DNA from: JANWHZ01 sp041487535
GTDB lineage: Bacteria; Patescibacteriota; Saccharimonadia; Saccharimonadales; UBA4665
Direction of reading: 5' to 3'
NCBI GenBank assembly: GCA_041487535.1
Contig: JBGPNM010000013.1
Span: forward strand, 1 to 20,736
DNA length: 20,736 nt
Below are positions 13,860 through 20,620 of this stretch, one piece after another. The position numbers and the translations under genes were made by a program. How positions within the stretch are numbered: position 1 is the first letter of the stretch; every line of letters begins with the position of its first letter. The notes under the pieces were generated by a model. That model was given only the letters and a program-made list of their open reading frames with translations, was not told where the DNA came from and did no database searches.

Positions 13860-14762
13860 TTATACCTCTTCCAGCCGTTTGAGACGCTTTACGGCGAGGG
13901 CTATCAGGGTATAGCCGACAGCCTCTATGATGAGCAAACTGTAGAACATAAACAGTACCGAACCAAGCGATAGGCTAGGTCTGTTGGTGTATGCTCCGGT
14001 CAAATACTGGGTTGCGATGGCCGTGATGACCACAATCGCAAAGCCGCCAGAAAAGTAAGAGAGTGCATGTTTGTACAGAACGCCGGCTGTTTTATGAGCG
14101 TACAGCCACAGCTCGTATGCACTCAGGAGACCGATGAACCAGGCGAACATATGCGGAATAATAAGCGTCGTGATGATCAGATACAATGGCAGATGGTACG
14201 GGTTATGGCCGGTATCCTGGGCGTGTATGATCAGCGATACATAGAACGCACCAACACTCGTGAAGAACAGCATCAAAAGCTGTGTGGCAATACGGCCGGG
14301 GCGGACGCGGACGATTTCGTTCAGCTGCCGCGTACCACGGCTGATGATCGTAAAGCTGGCAAGCGTTACGATAAGCGCAAAGTAGCTGTTAATGAGGGTG
14401 CGCGCTGTCGCGAAGCCCGGATGCCGGGCCACTGCTGCTTCTAGTATGATTGAGACGATGGTGGGTAGGGCCAGACCCCACGCCAAAACACTTACCCCAT
14501 TGGCGATTTTTTTGAACGCCTCGCCTTCCCTGGTGCCGTGCAGTTTGTTCGCGTACTTGTTCAACTTTTCGTAGGCATAAAACGCCGCAAACCAAATAAT
14601 GCCGTACGGGAGAATAAAGACAAGCACTGATGCATGGTAGACCGTTGCCGAGATGTGGAGCGCTTGTAGTGTTGTTGGATTCGGCGGCAAGGTCAGAGCG
14701 AGCGTTGCCCCTACGATGAGCAAAATAGCGAACCAGATGAGGGCTGAAGGTTGTCTTATCAA
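13860..14762 (-). CDS. 8-TM membrane protein of unknown family, first gene of signalling operon
   Basis: 300 residues with about eight membrane helices (roughly 7-24, 42-63, 87-109, 123-142, 160-180, 193-217, 236-254, 265-290). A cytoplasmic basic loop (64-86, AYEKLNKYANKLHGTREGEAF) and a second basic loop (141-158) are seen. I do not recognise the family. The start codon is TTG: AAGGAG (14768-14773) lies five bases before it, and no better start is available. Histidines near membrane faces (H36, H43, H180, H187, H190, H204) could be ligands, but this is speculative. Its place ahead of a soluble kinase makes it a candidate sensor. Confidence 0.85.
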   Translation of the reverse strand: MIRQPSALIWFAILLIVGATLALTLPPNPTTLQALHISATVYHASVLVFILPYGIIWFAAFYAYEKLNKYANKLHGTREGEAFKKIANGVSVLAWGLALPTIVSIILEAAVARHPGFATARTLINSYFALIVTLASFTIISRGTRQLNEIVRVRPGRIATQLLMLFFTSVGAFYVSLIIHAQDTGHNPYHLPLYLIITTLIIPHMFAWFIGLLSAYELWLYAHKTAGVLYKHALSYFSGGFAIVVITAIATQYLTGAYTNRPSLSLGSVLFMFYSLLIIEAVGYTLIALAVKRLKRLEEV

Positions 14763-14767
14763 GCGTA

Positions 14768-14799
14768 CTCCTTAGTGTTGCTTAATGAACGTTATTATA
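14768..14799 (-). promoter_or_regulatory. Promoter -10 and Shine-Dalgarno of the signalling operon
   Basis: Minus strand TATAAT at 14794-14799, then the ribosome site AAGGAG at 14768-14773, then five bases to the TTG start codon at 14760-14762. The ribosome site decides the start. The -35 is weak (CTGCAC, 14817-14822). Confidence 0.55.
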
Positions 14800-14846
14800 C
14801 AATACGATAAAACGAAGTGCAGTCTGTATCAGCAATATGGCTTCCA

Positions 14847-14875
14847 TTGTGAAAATACGCACAGTGCGGTAAGAT
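14847..14875 (+). promoter_or_regulatory. Promoter of tRNA-Gln
   Basis: TTGTGA (14847-14852), 17 bases, TAAGAT (14870-14875). Transcription would start around 14882, about 16 bases before the tRNA. Confidence 0.55.
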
Positions 14876-14897
14876 TGATCTGTTAATTGCTGCATAT

Positions 14898-14972
14898 TGG
14901 GGCGTAGCCAAGCGGTAAGGCACTGGGTTTTGGTCCCAGCATCCGGGGGTTCGAATCCCTCCGCCCCAGCCA
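14898..14972 (+). tRNA. tRNA-Gln (anticodon UUG), CCA encoded
   Basis: 75 bases forming a full cloverleaf. The acceptor TGGGGCG (14898-14904) pairs with CGCCCCA (14962-14968), followed by G discriminator and encoded CCA (14970-14972). The D arm has GCC/GGC, the anticodon stem CTGGG/CCCAG encloses the loop TTTTGGT with anticodon TTG, and the T loop is TTCGAAT. The U1-A72 first pair is typical of bacterial tRNA-Gln. The 3' half is partly repeated at 17544-17570. Confidence 0.97.
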
Positions 14973-15046
14973 CGATTTGCACCAAACAAGACCCGATTGC
15001 ATAATGTGTTTTTATAATCTGTTAAGTACAAATCGAGTAATTCATC

Positions 15047-15071
15047 AAACCGACTGAAAAGTCGGTTTTTT
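15047..15071 (+). terminator. Rho-independent terminator downstream of tRNA-Gln
   Basis: AAACCGACT (15047-15055), tetraloop GAAA, AGTCGGTTT (15060-15068), with a T run from 15066 to 15071. It is the only classical hairpin plus U-tract terminator I see in the window. Confidence 0.88.
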
Positions 15072-15091
15072 GGTTCGAATCCGCTAACCCA
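15072..15091 (+). repeat. tRNA 3'-end fragment (T-arm like)
   Basis: GGTTCGAATCC (15072-15082) is a tRNA T-loop and stem sequence, followed by GCTAACCCA. It shares the 11-base core with tRNA-Gln but not its acceptor end. No complete tRNA can be folded around it. Likely a remnant of another tRNA or of an integration event. Confidence 0.45.
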
Positions 15092-15146
15092 TCCTTCTCT
15101 GTGAGAAGTGGGCCTAGAACCACAGTTAAGGCGTTAAACTTAAACC

Positions 15147-15619
15147 ATGAACTTTAATGTGATTGGTTTGCATCCGGATAATGCTCTAAAGATAGCTCTC
15201 AACATCTTTGACAATAAAGAACTCTGTTGATGATAAGGTCAAGCTACTTCTCAATAATCGCCCGATCAATAACTTAAACTCGGTGGACACGCCAGCAGAC
15301 TTTGCAAGCGGAAAGACAATCGATTTGAATACGGGTGAGCTATTTAGGTATTGGTTGCGTAGCATCGTATTACAACTGGACAAGTGAAGAAGCTGGCGCT
15401 GGTAATACATACCAGGCTATCGTTGGGGTCGAAGACCCGGCTAAGAGACAAATCGAGACTCTACTTTCCGATGGAGCTATTTGGCACGATCAGGCGAAAG
15501 CGAAAATACTTGCGCAGCAGGTAATGACCCAGGGCTACTTTCCAAAGAAGCCTATTACAGATGCTGACGTTGTTAATGCTATAAAGAAAAAGATGGCACA
15601 CACACAATCCATGCTCTAA
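15147..15619 (+). pseudogene. Frameshifted gene remnant, family unknown
   Basis: Three consecutive, partly overlapping frames read as protein-like sequence. ATG 15147-TGA 15230 (MNFNVIGLHPDNALKIALNIF..) is followed in the next frame by 15208-15387 (..VKLLLNNRPINNLNSVDTPADF.. ELFRYWLRSIVLQLDK). The third frame is 15335-15619 (GTG start, EEAGAGNTYQAIVGVEDPAKRQIE... ending KKMAHTQSML). Together they would make one soluble protein of about 155 residues broken by two frameshifts. Alternatively the last frame (94 residues) is a small intact gene. No family recognised. It lies between two tRNA-like remnants, consistent with decayed integrated DNA. Confidence 0.45.
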
Positions 15620-15745
15620 ATCATGCACTTAAAGTTACCCCGCTGTCCTATCAGAATTAACTACTTGCGGAAGATTACCCCGATATCGTAATAAGTGGTT
15701 CGGCTTGCATGAAGCAGGTATCATTGCTACGCTTAATGCTATCTT

Positions 15746-16327
15746 ATGAGAGAAATTGGACCGATCGGCGAGTTGCTGGTGATGGTGGGCTTAGAAGGCC
15801 TTAACAAATACAAGAAGGTGGCATTCACTATTCTGGCTTTGCTTGTCTGCCTAGCAGCAATTAGTCTCATAAAAGCGTTCGTACAGCCAGCCAACGCCAT
15901 GAGTGCAGGGGCTGCAATCCCCATTTACGATTTCTATGGTGACGACAAAGCATATTATTGTGCCCATTATAGCCTGCACGGCTCGTCCGTGGCCCCGACA
16001 TGCCAGTCGCCAGAAATGGCTGCAGATGCGGTCGTTGCAGCGGGATCATATGTAGAGGCTGCCTATGTGAGCAGTTGCCGCGCCTATGATTCAGTTTTTA
16101 GGCAATATACCTGGAATGTTTCAATGGCAGAGGCAATTTGCCAAGCGGAGAGCGGTGGCAATCCAAACGCCGTTGGTCCGACCAACGACTACGGCTTGAT
16201 GCAGCTGCATAATATGGCGATTCTTGACCCGTCCCAGAATATAGCAGCGGCATATCGGAAGTATCAGCTACAAGGCTGGAATGCGTGGACAAGCTACAAA
16301 ACGGGTGCATATACGCAGTTTCGATAG
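15746..16327 (+). CDS. Secreted or membrane-anchored lysozyme-like / lytic transglycosylase protein
   Basis: 193 residues. A hydrophobic segment at about 25-45 ends in QPANAM, a signal peptide or anchor. The mature part has four cysteines (C72, C86, C111, C132). A C-terminal compact lysozyme-like domain (about 121-193) has WNVSMAEAICQAESGGNPNAVG with probable catalytic E135, then DYGLMQLHN, ILDPSQNIAAAYRKYQ and WNAWTSYKTGAY, the order seen in SLT-type transglycosylases. The stretch between LMQLHN and DPSQNI is much shorter than usual, so the domain is minimal. It probably cleaves peptidoglycan, its own or that of a partner cell. The start ATG is the first in frame; M13 is an alternative. No ribosome site is seen. 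Confidence 0.8.
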   Translation: MREIGPIGELLVMVGLEGLNKYKKVAFTILALLVCLAAISLIKAFVQPANAMSAGAAIPIYDFYGDDKAYYCAHYSLHGSSVAPTCQSPEMAADAVVAAGSYVEAAYVSSCRAYDSVFRQYTWNVSMAEAICQAESGGNPNAVGPTNDYGLMQLHNMAILDPSQNIAAAYRKYQLQGWNAWTSYKTGAYTQFR

Positions 16328-16378
16328 GGATACAATATGACTCTTTTTCGTGCGCCTTAACTAGCCAGAACTCTCTGT

Positions 16379-16384
16379 TATACT
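16379..16384 (+). promoter_or_regulatory. -10 box for the HAD gene
   Basis: TATACT with nine bases to the ATG at 16394. TTAACT at 16357-16362 is a weak -35 at 16 bases. The transcript would be nearly leaderless. Confidence 0.4.
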
Positions 16385-16393
16385 AGGCGATAT

Positions 16394-17377
16394 ATGGGCA
16401 AATCGAACCACGTTAGCTGGAACAGCCACCTCCGTATTGCCTTTTCTGATGTGGACGAGACGATTGCCGAAGTTTATACGCCGGCGGAACCGGAAATGAT
16501 TACGGAACTCTCTTCGTTCTTGCAGGGTGGCGGCAAGCTATTCATAGTGACCGGCGGCAGCCTGGCGCGCGTTACGCGAGACATCACCGGTTACATCGAA
16601 CCAACGCTGCGTCGCGATATTCTTATTAGCCATTGCAGCGGTGCTGAGGTGTGGGGTTTTACCGAATCGGGTGACTTGCGCGGTGCACCATTTTACAGCG
16701 TCTACGAGGACACCTTTACTCCTGAAACGAAAAGAGCGTGGCGGGACATCGTTGCATGCCTCGTACAAGAATTTGCGCTTCGTCCGCATCCTGCTCAGCC
16801 AAAAGTAGCGTTCTGGGAGCATATTGGCCAGCATCCCTTAGACATTATGCTTGATGACCGTGGTCCGCAAATTACCATGGAAGTCGTAAACGGCACAGAC
16901 CTCACTGGTGAGCAGTTAGCGGAACTTCCGTACACCGTACCTCTCACTCACGGAAAGCGCGACCTGCGTACCGCCATTAAAGAACGCGCAATCCAGCTTT
17001 TTGGCGATGCAGGCATTCCTATCACCCCGCGTTTTGGAGGTAATTTTGCCTTGGACTTTGCCGTCGGGGGCGTCTCCAAGACAACCTCAATCAAGTCCGT
17101 GCTTACTATGCCGGAAGTATTGGCGACGATCGGCTTAGAGCCTAAAAATGTACAGAACCCTGACGAGCTGGAAATATGGGGTGACAAATATTCCGTGCTG
17201 CATGGCGGCACTGACAGGCACATGTGTGAAGCCCTACCGCCAGCAGTACGTGCAATCGATTTTCGCCAGGAAGACCCGGCGGAACTTCCGGAGGGCTACA
17301 ATATTGTCTTATGGGACGGGCATCGTCACCTGCATTACGGTCTGCTTGAGTACTTACAGTCACGACACACAAAGTAG
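16394..17377 (+). CDS. HAD-superfamily phosphatase (type IIB-like)
   Basis: 327 residues. Motif I is FSDVDETIAE with nucleophile D19 and acid D21. Motif II is FIVTGG with T53. The motif III lysine is K229 in GGVSKTTSIKSV, preceded by the conserved strand FALDFAVGG. Motif IV is the GDK...D region (D264, D274) in WGDKYSVLHGGTD. The large inserted cap between motifs II and III (about 80-215) fits the C2 cap of HAD-IIB enzymes that dephosphorylate sugar phosphates. Substrate unknown. Composition is similar to the core genes, so it may be native rather than part of the neighbouring decayed DNA. The start follows a TATACT box by nine bases. Confidence 0.85.
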   Translation: MGKSNHVSWNSHLRIAFSDVDETIAEVYTPAEPEMITELSSFLQGGGKLFIVTGGSLARVTRDITGYIEPTLRRDILISHCSGAEVWGFTESGDLRGAPFYSVYEDTFTPETKRAWRDIVACLVQEFALRPHPAQPKVAFWEHIGQHPLDIMLDDRGPQITMEVVNGTDLTGEQLAELPYTVPLTHGKRDLRTAIKERAIQLFGDAGIPITPRFGGNFALDFAVGGVSKTTSIKSVLTMPEVLATIGLEPKNVQNPDELEIWGDKYSVLHGGTDRHMCEALPPAVRAIDFRQEDPAELPEGYNIVLWDGHRHLHYGLLEYLQSRHTK

Positions 17378-17543
17378 CGTTCTAGGCTCGTCGACGATGC
17401 ACAACCAAGTGTAAGCTGATATGCCTATGATACATTCGATGTAGAGGACGGACCTATTGGTTCTCCAAAAATGATTATGACAGGGGTAAAATGTAAGCTA
17501 GTATAGGGCAAGTCTGAAAATCGGATGGTAATATACTATGGAA

Positions 17544-17570
17544 GGTTCGAATCCCTTCTCCCCAGTCACG
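17544..17570 (+). repeat. Degenerate copy of the tRNA-Gln 3' end (possible att site)
   Basis: 27 bases match tRNA-Gln 14948-14974 with three mismatches: GGTTCGAATCCCT is identical, then C, then CCCCAG and CACG. The copy covers T-arm, acceptor 3' strand, CCA position and two bases beyond. No 5' tRNA half precedes it, so it is not a gene. The surrounding 273 bases (17378-17650) show no other clear feature apart from a short TGTAAGCT direct repeat (17411-17418, 17492-17499). Confidence 0.75.
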
Positions 17571-17650
17571 GCAGCTGAGCGACGAGCACTTGCAAAATAA
17601 CAGAGTATCGTGCATAGTCAATTAAAGCAGACGAGCGGATACCCTCAATT

Positions 17651-18451
17651 ATGCTGCCATTTATACCAGAAGTATTTACACTCCAGAGCTTATTGGATCC
17701 CCTGAGTAAAAACGCTCTGCCTATCTTAGGCAGTCTGGGTGGTATTGCCGCAGCATCACAACTTGTCAGGCTTGGCAGATTCGTACCCGAGGAGAATGTC
17801 GCCGTACGAAAAGTTCTTGGAGCGGTCAAGAATAGAGGTGGCGAGGTCTATGGAATTCTCGGTCCGGGGCTGCATGGCAGAATCCCGATTTATAGTGATT
17901 TACAGACAGTTTTTGTCGGGTACCATACTGATGACATTGAACTGATTATACAACGGAACGACGTCCAGCACTTGGTGGGTGCTTTAGCTACCTGGGGGGT
18001 ATTGTGCAGTGCACGAAAATCGGACGGCTCTGCGTTCAAAAAAAGGACAAGCGGCGTAGACGTTATGAACGCCATTAAAGCAGCGACGAAGCCGAAAGAC
18101 GAAGCAACCTTAACCAGAGCTGTAGCGGGCAGTTGCCGCAAGGCTATACGAGAGGTTATGGAAGACGAATTACCAAGTGATAATTTTCGGGATAGCGATT
18201 CTGTTGAAGTCGCAGTTAAGGAAAAAGTGAATCATCCATTAGAGCAAACTTACGGCGTAGGTGTTTATAGTCTCCAGATAGGGACTTTAGCACTGACGGC
18301 ACCACAGGTATTGGGAGAAAAGGTACAAGATGCTATGTCCGTTATTGCACAAGCAGAAACTGTTTCTGATGACATCGTACGTAAGGCAGCTGGTGTACTG
18401 ATCGCCGCTATGGGCGCACAGTCCATTCTAAATGGCCGCATCCCAGCTTAG
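17651..18451 (+). CDS. SPFH/band-7 domain protein
   Basis: 266 residues. A hydrophobic N-terminal segment (about 22-41) could be a membrane hairpin or anchor. It is followed by a band-7 core: VAVRKVLGAVKNRGGEVYGILGPGLHGRIPIYSDLQTV resembles the GPGLHFRIPF block of stomatin and prohibitin relatives. The C-terminal part YGVGVYSLQIGTLALTAPQVLGEKVQDAMSVIAQAE resembles the YGI.V..V.I..IELP..V.EAM..QAEAE signature. The usual long coiled-coil tail is short, ending at residue 266. Such proteins scaffold membrane microdomains or proteases. Upstream is tRNA-derived sequence and no ribosome site is seen. Confidence 0.7.
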   Translation: MLPFIPEVFTLQSLLDPLSKNALPILGSLGGIAAASQLVRLGRFVPEENVAVRKVLGAVKNRGGEVYGILGPGLHGRIPIYSDLQTVFVGYHTDDIELIIQRNDVQHLVGALATWGVLCSARKSDGSAFKKRTSGVDVMNAIKAATKPKDEATLTRAVAGSCRKAIREVMEDELPSDNFRDSDSVEVAVKEKVNHPLEQTYGVGVYSLQIGTLALTAPQVLGEKVQDAMSVIAQAETVSDDIVRKAAGVLIAAMGAQSILNGRIPA

Positions 18452-19077
18452 ACAGAATTATACCGATCGAAAGGTAAACACCGCACTCAAGTATGCCCTT
18501 TGGCGGCACAACCGGACGGGTAAGCTTCCATTGAGAAAAACATTTACCAAGCGGAATCGTTGCACATCGCCCACCTGATAGAAACCGGCATAGGCAAAAC
18601 CGGCGAGGACTTCATATCGTATTTGTATGAACTTGATACGCTGAACCGGACAGAAAAATGGAACGTCAGTGATATTTTTTTGCTGGGGTCGCCTTATCTA
18701 ACACATTCAAAGGGAATCGTTGTAAAACTCAAGCCGCAGGATAATAACGTTGTTGACCTTGCTAAAAACGGGCTTGCCCGCAGCTTTCTGGATAACGTTT
18801 CCGACACGATAAACACCATGAAAGGGGCCGTAGTAAACCACTACAAGGCAGGTAACCCCGGGTCGTCATTCAGGTTGCATTTTCTTAGCGCGCGGCTGCC
18901 ATTAGAAGTGGTCAATGGTGTTGTGGTGCCATACCAGCCGTATCAGCACGATACGTTCCGCGGCTACAGCCGCTTGACGGCCCGTCTGCCTACATGATCA
19001 CAGACAAATACGGTAACAACCTTGGTAAATTATTATTCCCCGATTTCCACCTGGAACGAAACCTGCGGGTGACATAG
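18432..19077 (+). pseudogene. Gene broken across three frames, family unknown
   Basis: Three adjoining frames read plausibly. The first is ATG 18432-18578, overlapping the SPFH gene end (MAASQLRQNYTDRKVNTALKY...GKLPLRKTF). The second is open from 18524 to TGA 18997 (SIEKNIYQAESLHIAHLIETG ... FLLGSPYLTHSKGIVVKLK ... GYSRLTARLPT; TTG start possible at 18560). The third is ATG 18994-19077 (MITDKYGNNLGKLLFPDFHL...). They may be one former gene of about 210 residues with two frameshifts, or the middle frame (145 residues from TTG) may be a real gene without a good start. No family recognised. Sequencing error is an alternative explanation. Confidence 0.45.
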
Positions 19078-19161
19078 CCGTCTGGCGTTTCCAGTGACTC
19101 GGTGTATTTAGATATAGGCGCGCGGATTTTTTGCCGGCGGATGGCTAAGCATAAGTATGTT

Positions 19162-19205
19162 TGTTATACTTTGGGTAGTATCGTTCGTAGTGAACGGGTA
19201 GTATC
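19162..19205 (+). promoter_or_regulatory. Extended -10 promoter and repeat-flanked dyad in the second prepilin leader
   Basis: Extended -10 TGTTATACT (19162-19170). Then GGGTAGTATC (19173-19182), the dyad GTTCGTAGTGAAC (19183-19195) and GGGTAGTATC again (19196-19205), with no bases between them. The ATG at 19207 follows at once. This would place a small hairpin and tandem repeats over the start of the transcript. Confidence 0.5.
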
Positions 19206-19206
19206 C

Positions 19207-19884
19207 ATGGTAATTCAGCGCAAAGCAATCATCTCGCGATTTAATGTTCGCAGTTCCGACAACGGCAGAGGCGGTACTGCAAAAAACTTCGGCTTCACTA
19301 TTGTTGAGATGCTCATCGTGATGGCTATTGCCGGTTTTATATTGCTGCTTGTCTTCCTGCTGGTTGCGCAGGCACAGCGGCATGCCAGGAACTTCGGATA
19401 TAAGCACGGCCTGCAAGCTATTTTCGCTCAGCTTACGACGTATCCCAATGATCACAGCGGGCTGTACCCTATACTTACTTCCAATAGTTCGAGTGCCGTT
19501 GCGGCCGGCGAATGGGGGGATTTTTATACCAATTACGTAACCGGGGGTGTCTATGATAGTACAGCGGGAGATTATAATTACCGCGACACGCTGACTGGCC
19601 AGCACCTGTTCCCTTCTCCTTATCAGTATGACCTGGACTACTGCGGAGTGGCTTCCGGCACATGCAGCCCGTGCAACTCAGAATGTATTAACGCGAGCGG
19701 CTATAATGAGGCCGGCAACGGAATAAACCTGCTCCCCGGACAGGCCACGATCATTATGGGCGCAAAATGCAATGGCAACACCCCAGTATCTGCGGACGGC
19801 AGGACCGACGGCGATTACCAGACAGGTCAGTTCGCCATGCTGGTCGGCCTTGAGCCCAACGGCTATTACTGCATAAGTTCTTAA
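19207..19884 (+). CDS. Type IV prepilin-like protein with long leader
   Basis: 225 residues from ATG 19207. A basic leader of 29 residues ends in KNFG, followed by FTIVEMLIVMAIAGFILLLVFLLV: the prepilin peptidase site G|F with Glu at +5 and the hydrophobic N-helix. The globular part is rich in Gly, Asn, Tyr and Asp, with six cysteines (YCGVASGTCSPCNSEC, AKCNGN, YYCISS), probably forming disulfides. The final cysteine near the C-terminus is typical of major pilins. An upstream in-frame ATG at 19102 would add 35 residues and lie before the promoter box, so 19207 is preferred. Partner of the prepilin at 8545 in a type IV pilus whose machinery is elsewhere. Confidence 0.85.
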   Translation: MVIQRKAIISRFNVRSSDNGRGGTAKNFGFTIVEMLIVMAIAGFILLLVFLLVAQAQRHARNFGYKHGLQAIFAQLTTYPNDHSGLYPILTSNSSSAVAAGEWGDFYTNYVTGGVYDSTAGDYNYRDTLTGQHLFPSPYQYDLDYCGVASGTCSPCNSECINASGYNEAGNGINLLPGQATIIMGAKCNGNTPVSADGRTDGDYQTGQFAMLVGLEPNGYYCISS

Positions 19885-20095
19885 CCGCCATAGCCTAGTA
19901 TTTTTATGTTGCGCTGCTTATGCAGGTTTCTTCAGGGGGTATCTGTACCAGAATGATATTTGCGCCTTCGGTGATCAGTGATAAAGGGCCCTTAAGTGAC
20001 CAACGTCATAGATCGGAAGTAAGAATCGGCCTAAAATTAAATAAGAAAGGAGGTTATTAAAAACTTGGCAGACAGTTACGTGAGGGGAGGTTGTT
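19885..20095. other. Intergenic region with palindrome and two ribosome-site-like sequences
   Basis: No gene of normal size. It contains the 10-bp palindrome AAGGGCCCTT (near 19984-19993), a near-perfect anti-16S match AAAGGAGG at 20046-20053 with no good start codon at the right spacing, and GGGGAGG at 20084-20090, five bases before the ATG of the SPW-repeat gene. Confidence 0.5.
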
Positions 20096-20452
20096 ATGCA
20101 AGATATAACTCAATCAAGAATAGCAAGTGTACTTACAACGGGCGTAGGCGTGTGGTTGCTGGTTTCGCCGCTGTTCATCTCGGTAACCGGCAACGCGTTA
20201 ATTAACCTTTTGGTCGTCGGCGGAGTCGTTACGGTTGCCGGGCTTGTGCAGTTAATTTGGGAAAATACCATTCCGAGTTGGATAAACGCGCTCGCTGCCG
20301 TTTGGCTGTTTATAGCAGCCTTCATGTTTAGCGGTATCAGCACTACTGTAGCCTGGAACGAGGCCATTTCGGCCGCCGTTGCCTTCTTGCTTGCTACATG
20401 GGACGGTATAGAGATAGACCAAGTGCATCGTGAACACCATGCCCGTACTTAA
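20096..20452 (+). CDS. SPW-repeat-containing membrane protein
   Basis: 118 residues with four membrane helices arranged as two similar halves. Half one has VLTTGVGVWLLVSPLFIS and a second helix. Half two has IPSWINALAAVWLFIAAFMFS and WNEAISAAVAFLLATWDG. The SW/SPxx-xxx-W patterns match the SPW repeat family of small bacterial membrane proteins of unknown function, often tied to envelope stress. The C-terminus is charged and His-rich (QVHREHHART). GGGGAGG five bases before the ATG is the strongest ribosome site in the window and fixes the start. Confidence 0.82.
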   Translation: MQDITQSRIASVLTTGVGVWLLVSPLFISVTGNALINLLVVGGVVTVAGLVQLIWENTIPSWINALAAVWLFIAAFMFSGISTTVAWNEAISAAVAFLLATWDGIEIDQVHREHHART

Positions 20453-20506
20453 GATAACGTTACGCTGACGCGTAAGGAACGCGATAGCAATAGAGGAGAG
20501 AAGCAC

Positions 20507-20529
20507 CGTGACGCTCGGCACGCGTCACG
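20507..20529 (+). repeat. Hairpin CGTGACG/CGTCACG
   Basis: Perfect 7-bp stem (20507-20513 with 20523-20529) and nine-base loop between the SPW gene and pfkA. No U-tract. A second weaker stem GGATGC/GCATCC follows at about 20533-20560. May end the SPW transcript. Confidence 0.45.
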
Positions 20530-20576
20530 AGGGGATGCGTTTGCGAAAAGGCGTGCATCCTAGTCACCTGCCATAA
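20508..20576 (+). CDS. Possible 22-residue leader ORF before pfkA
   Basis: GTG at 20508 is preceded by GAGGAGAG at seven bases and opens a frame to TAA 20574-20576, 44 bases before the pfkA start. The product (MTLGTRHEGMRLRKGVHPSH.., basic) is like nothing known. The frame overlaps the hairpin. Real translation is possible but unproven. Confidence 0.25.
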   Translation: MTLGTRHEGMRLRKGVHPSHLP

Positions 20577-20620
20577 GCCACTATTGTGGTAATCCTGCCA
20601 AATGTGCTAGCGTGGGGTCT

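Noticed and set aside
17500..17570. A complete second tRNA ending at 17570
   Set aside because: No 5' acceptor strand, D arm or anticodon stem can be folded upstream; only the 3' portion is present.
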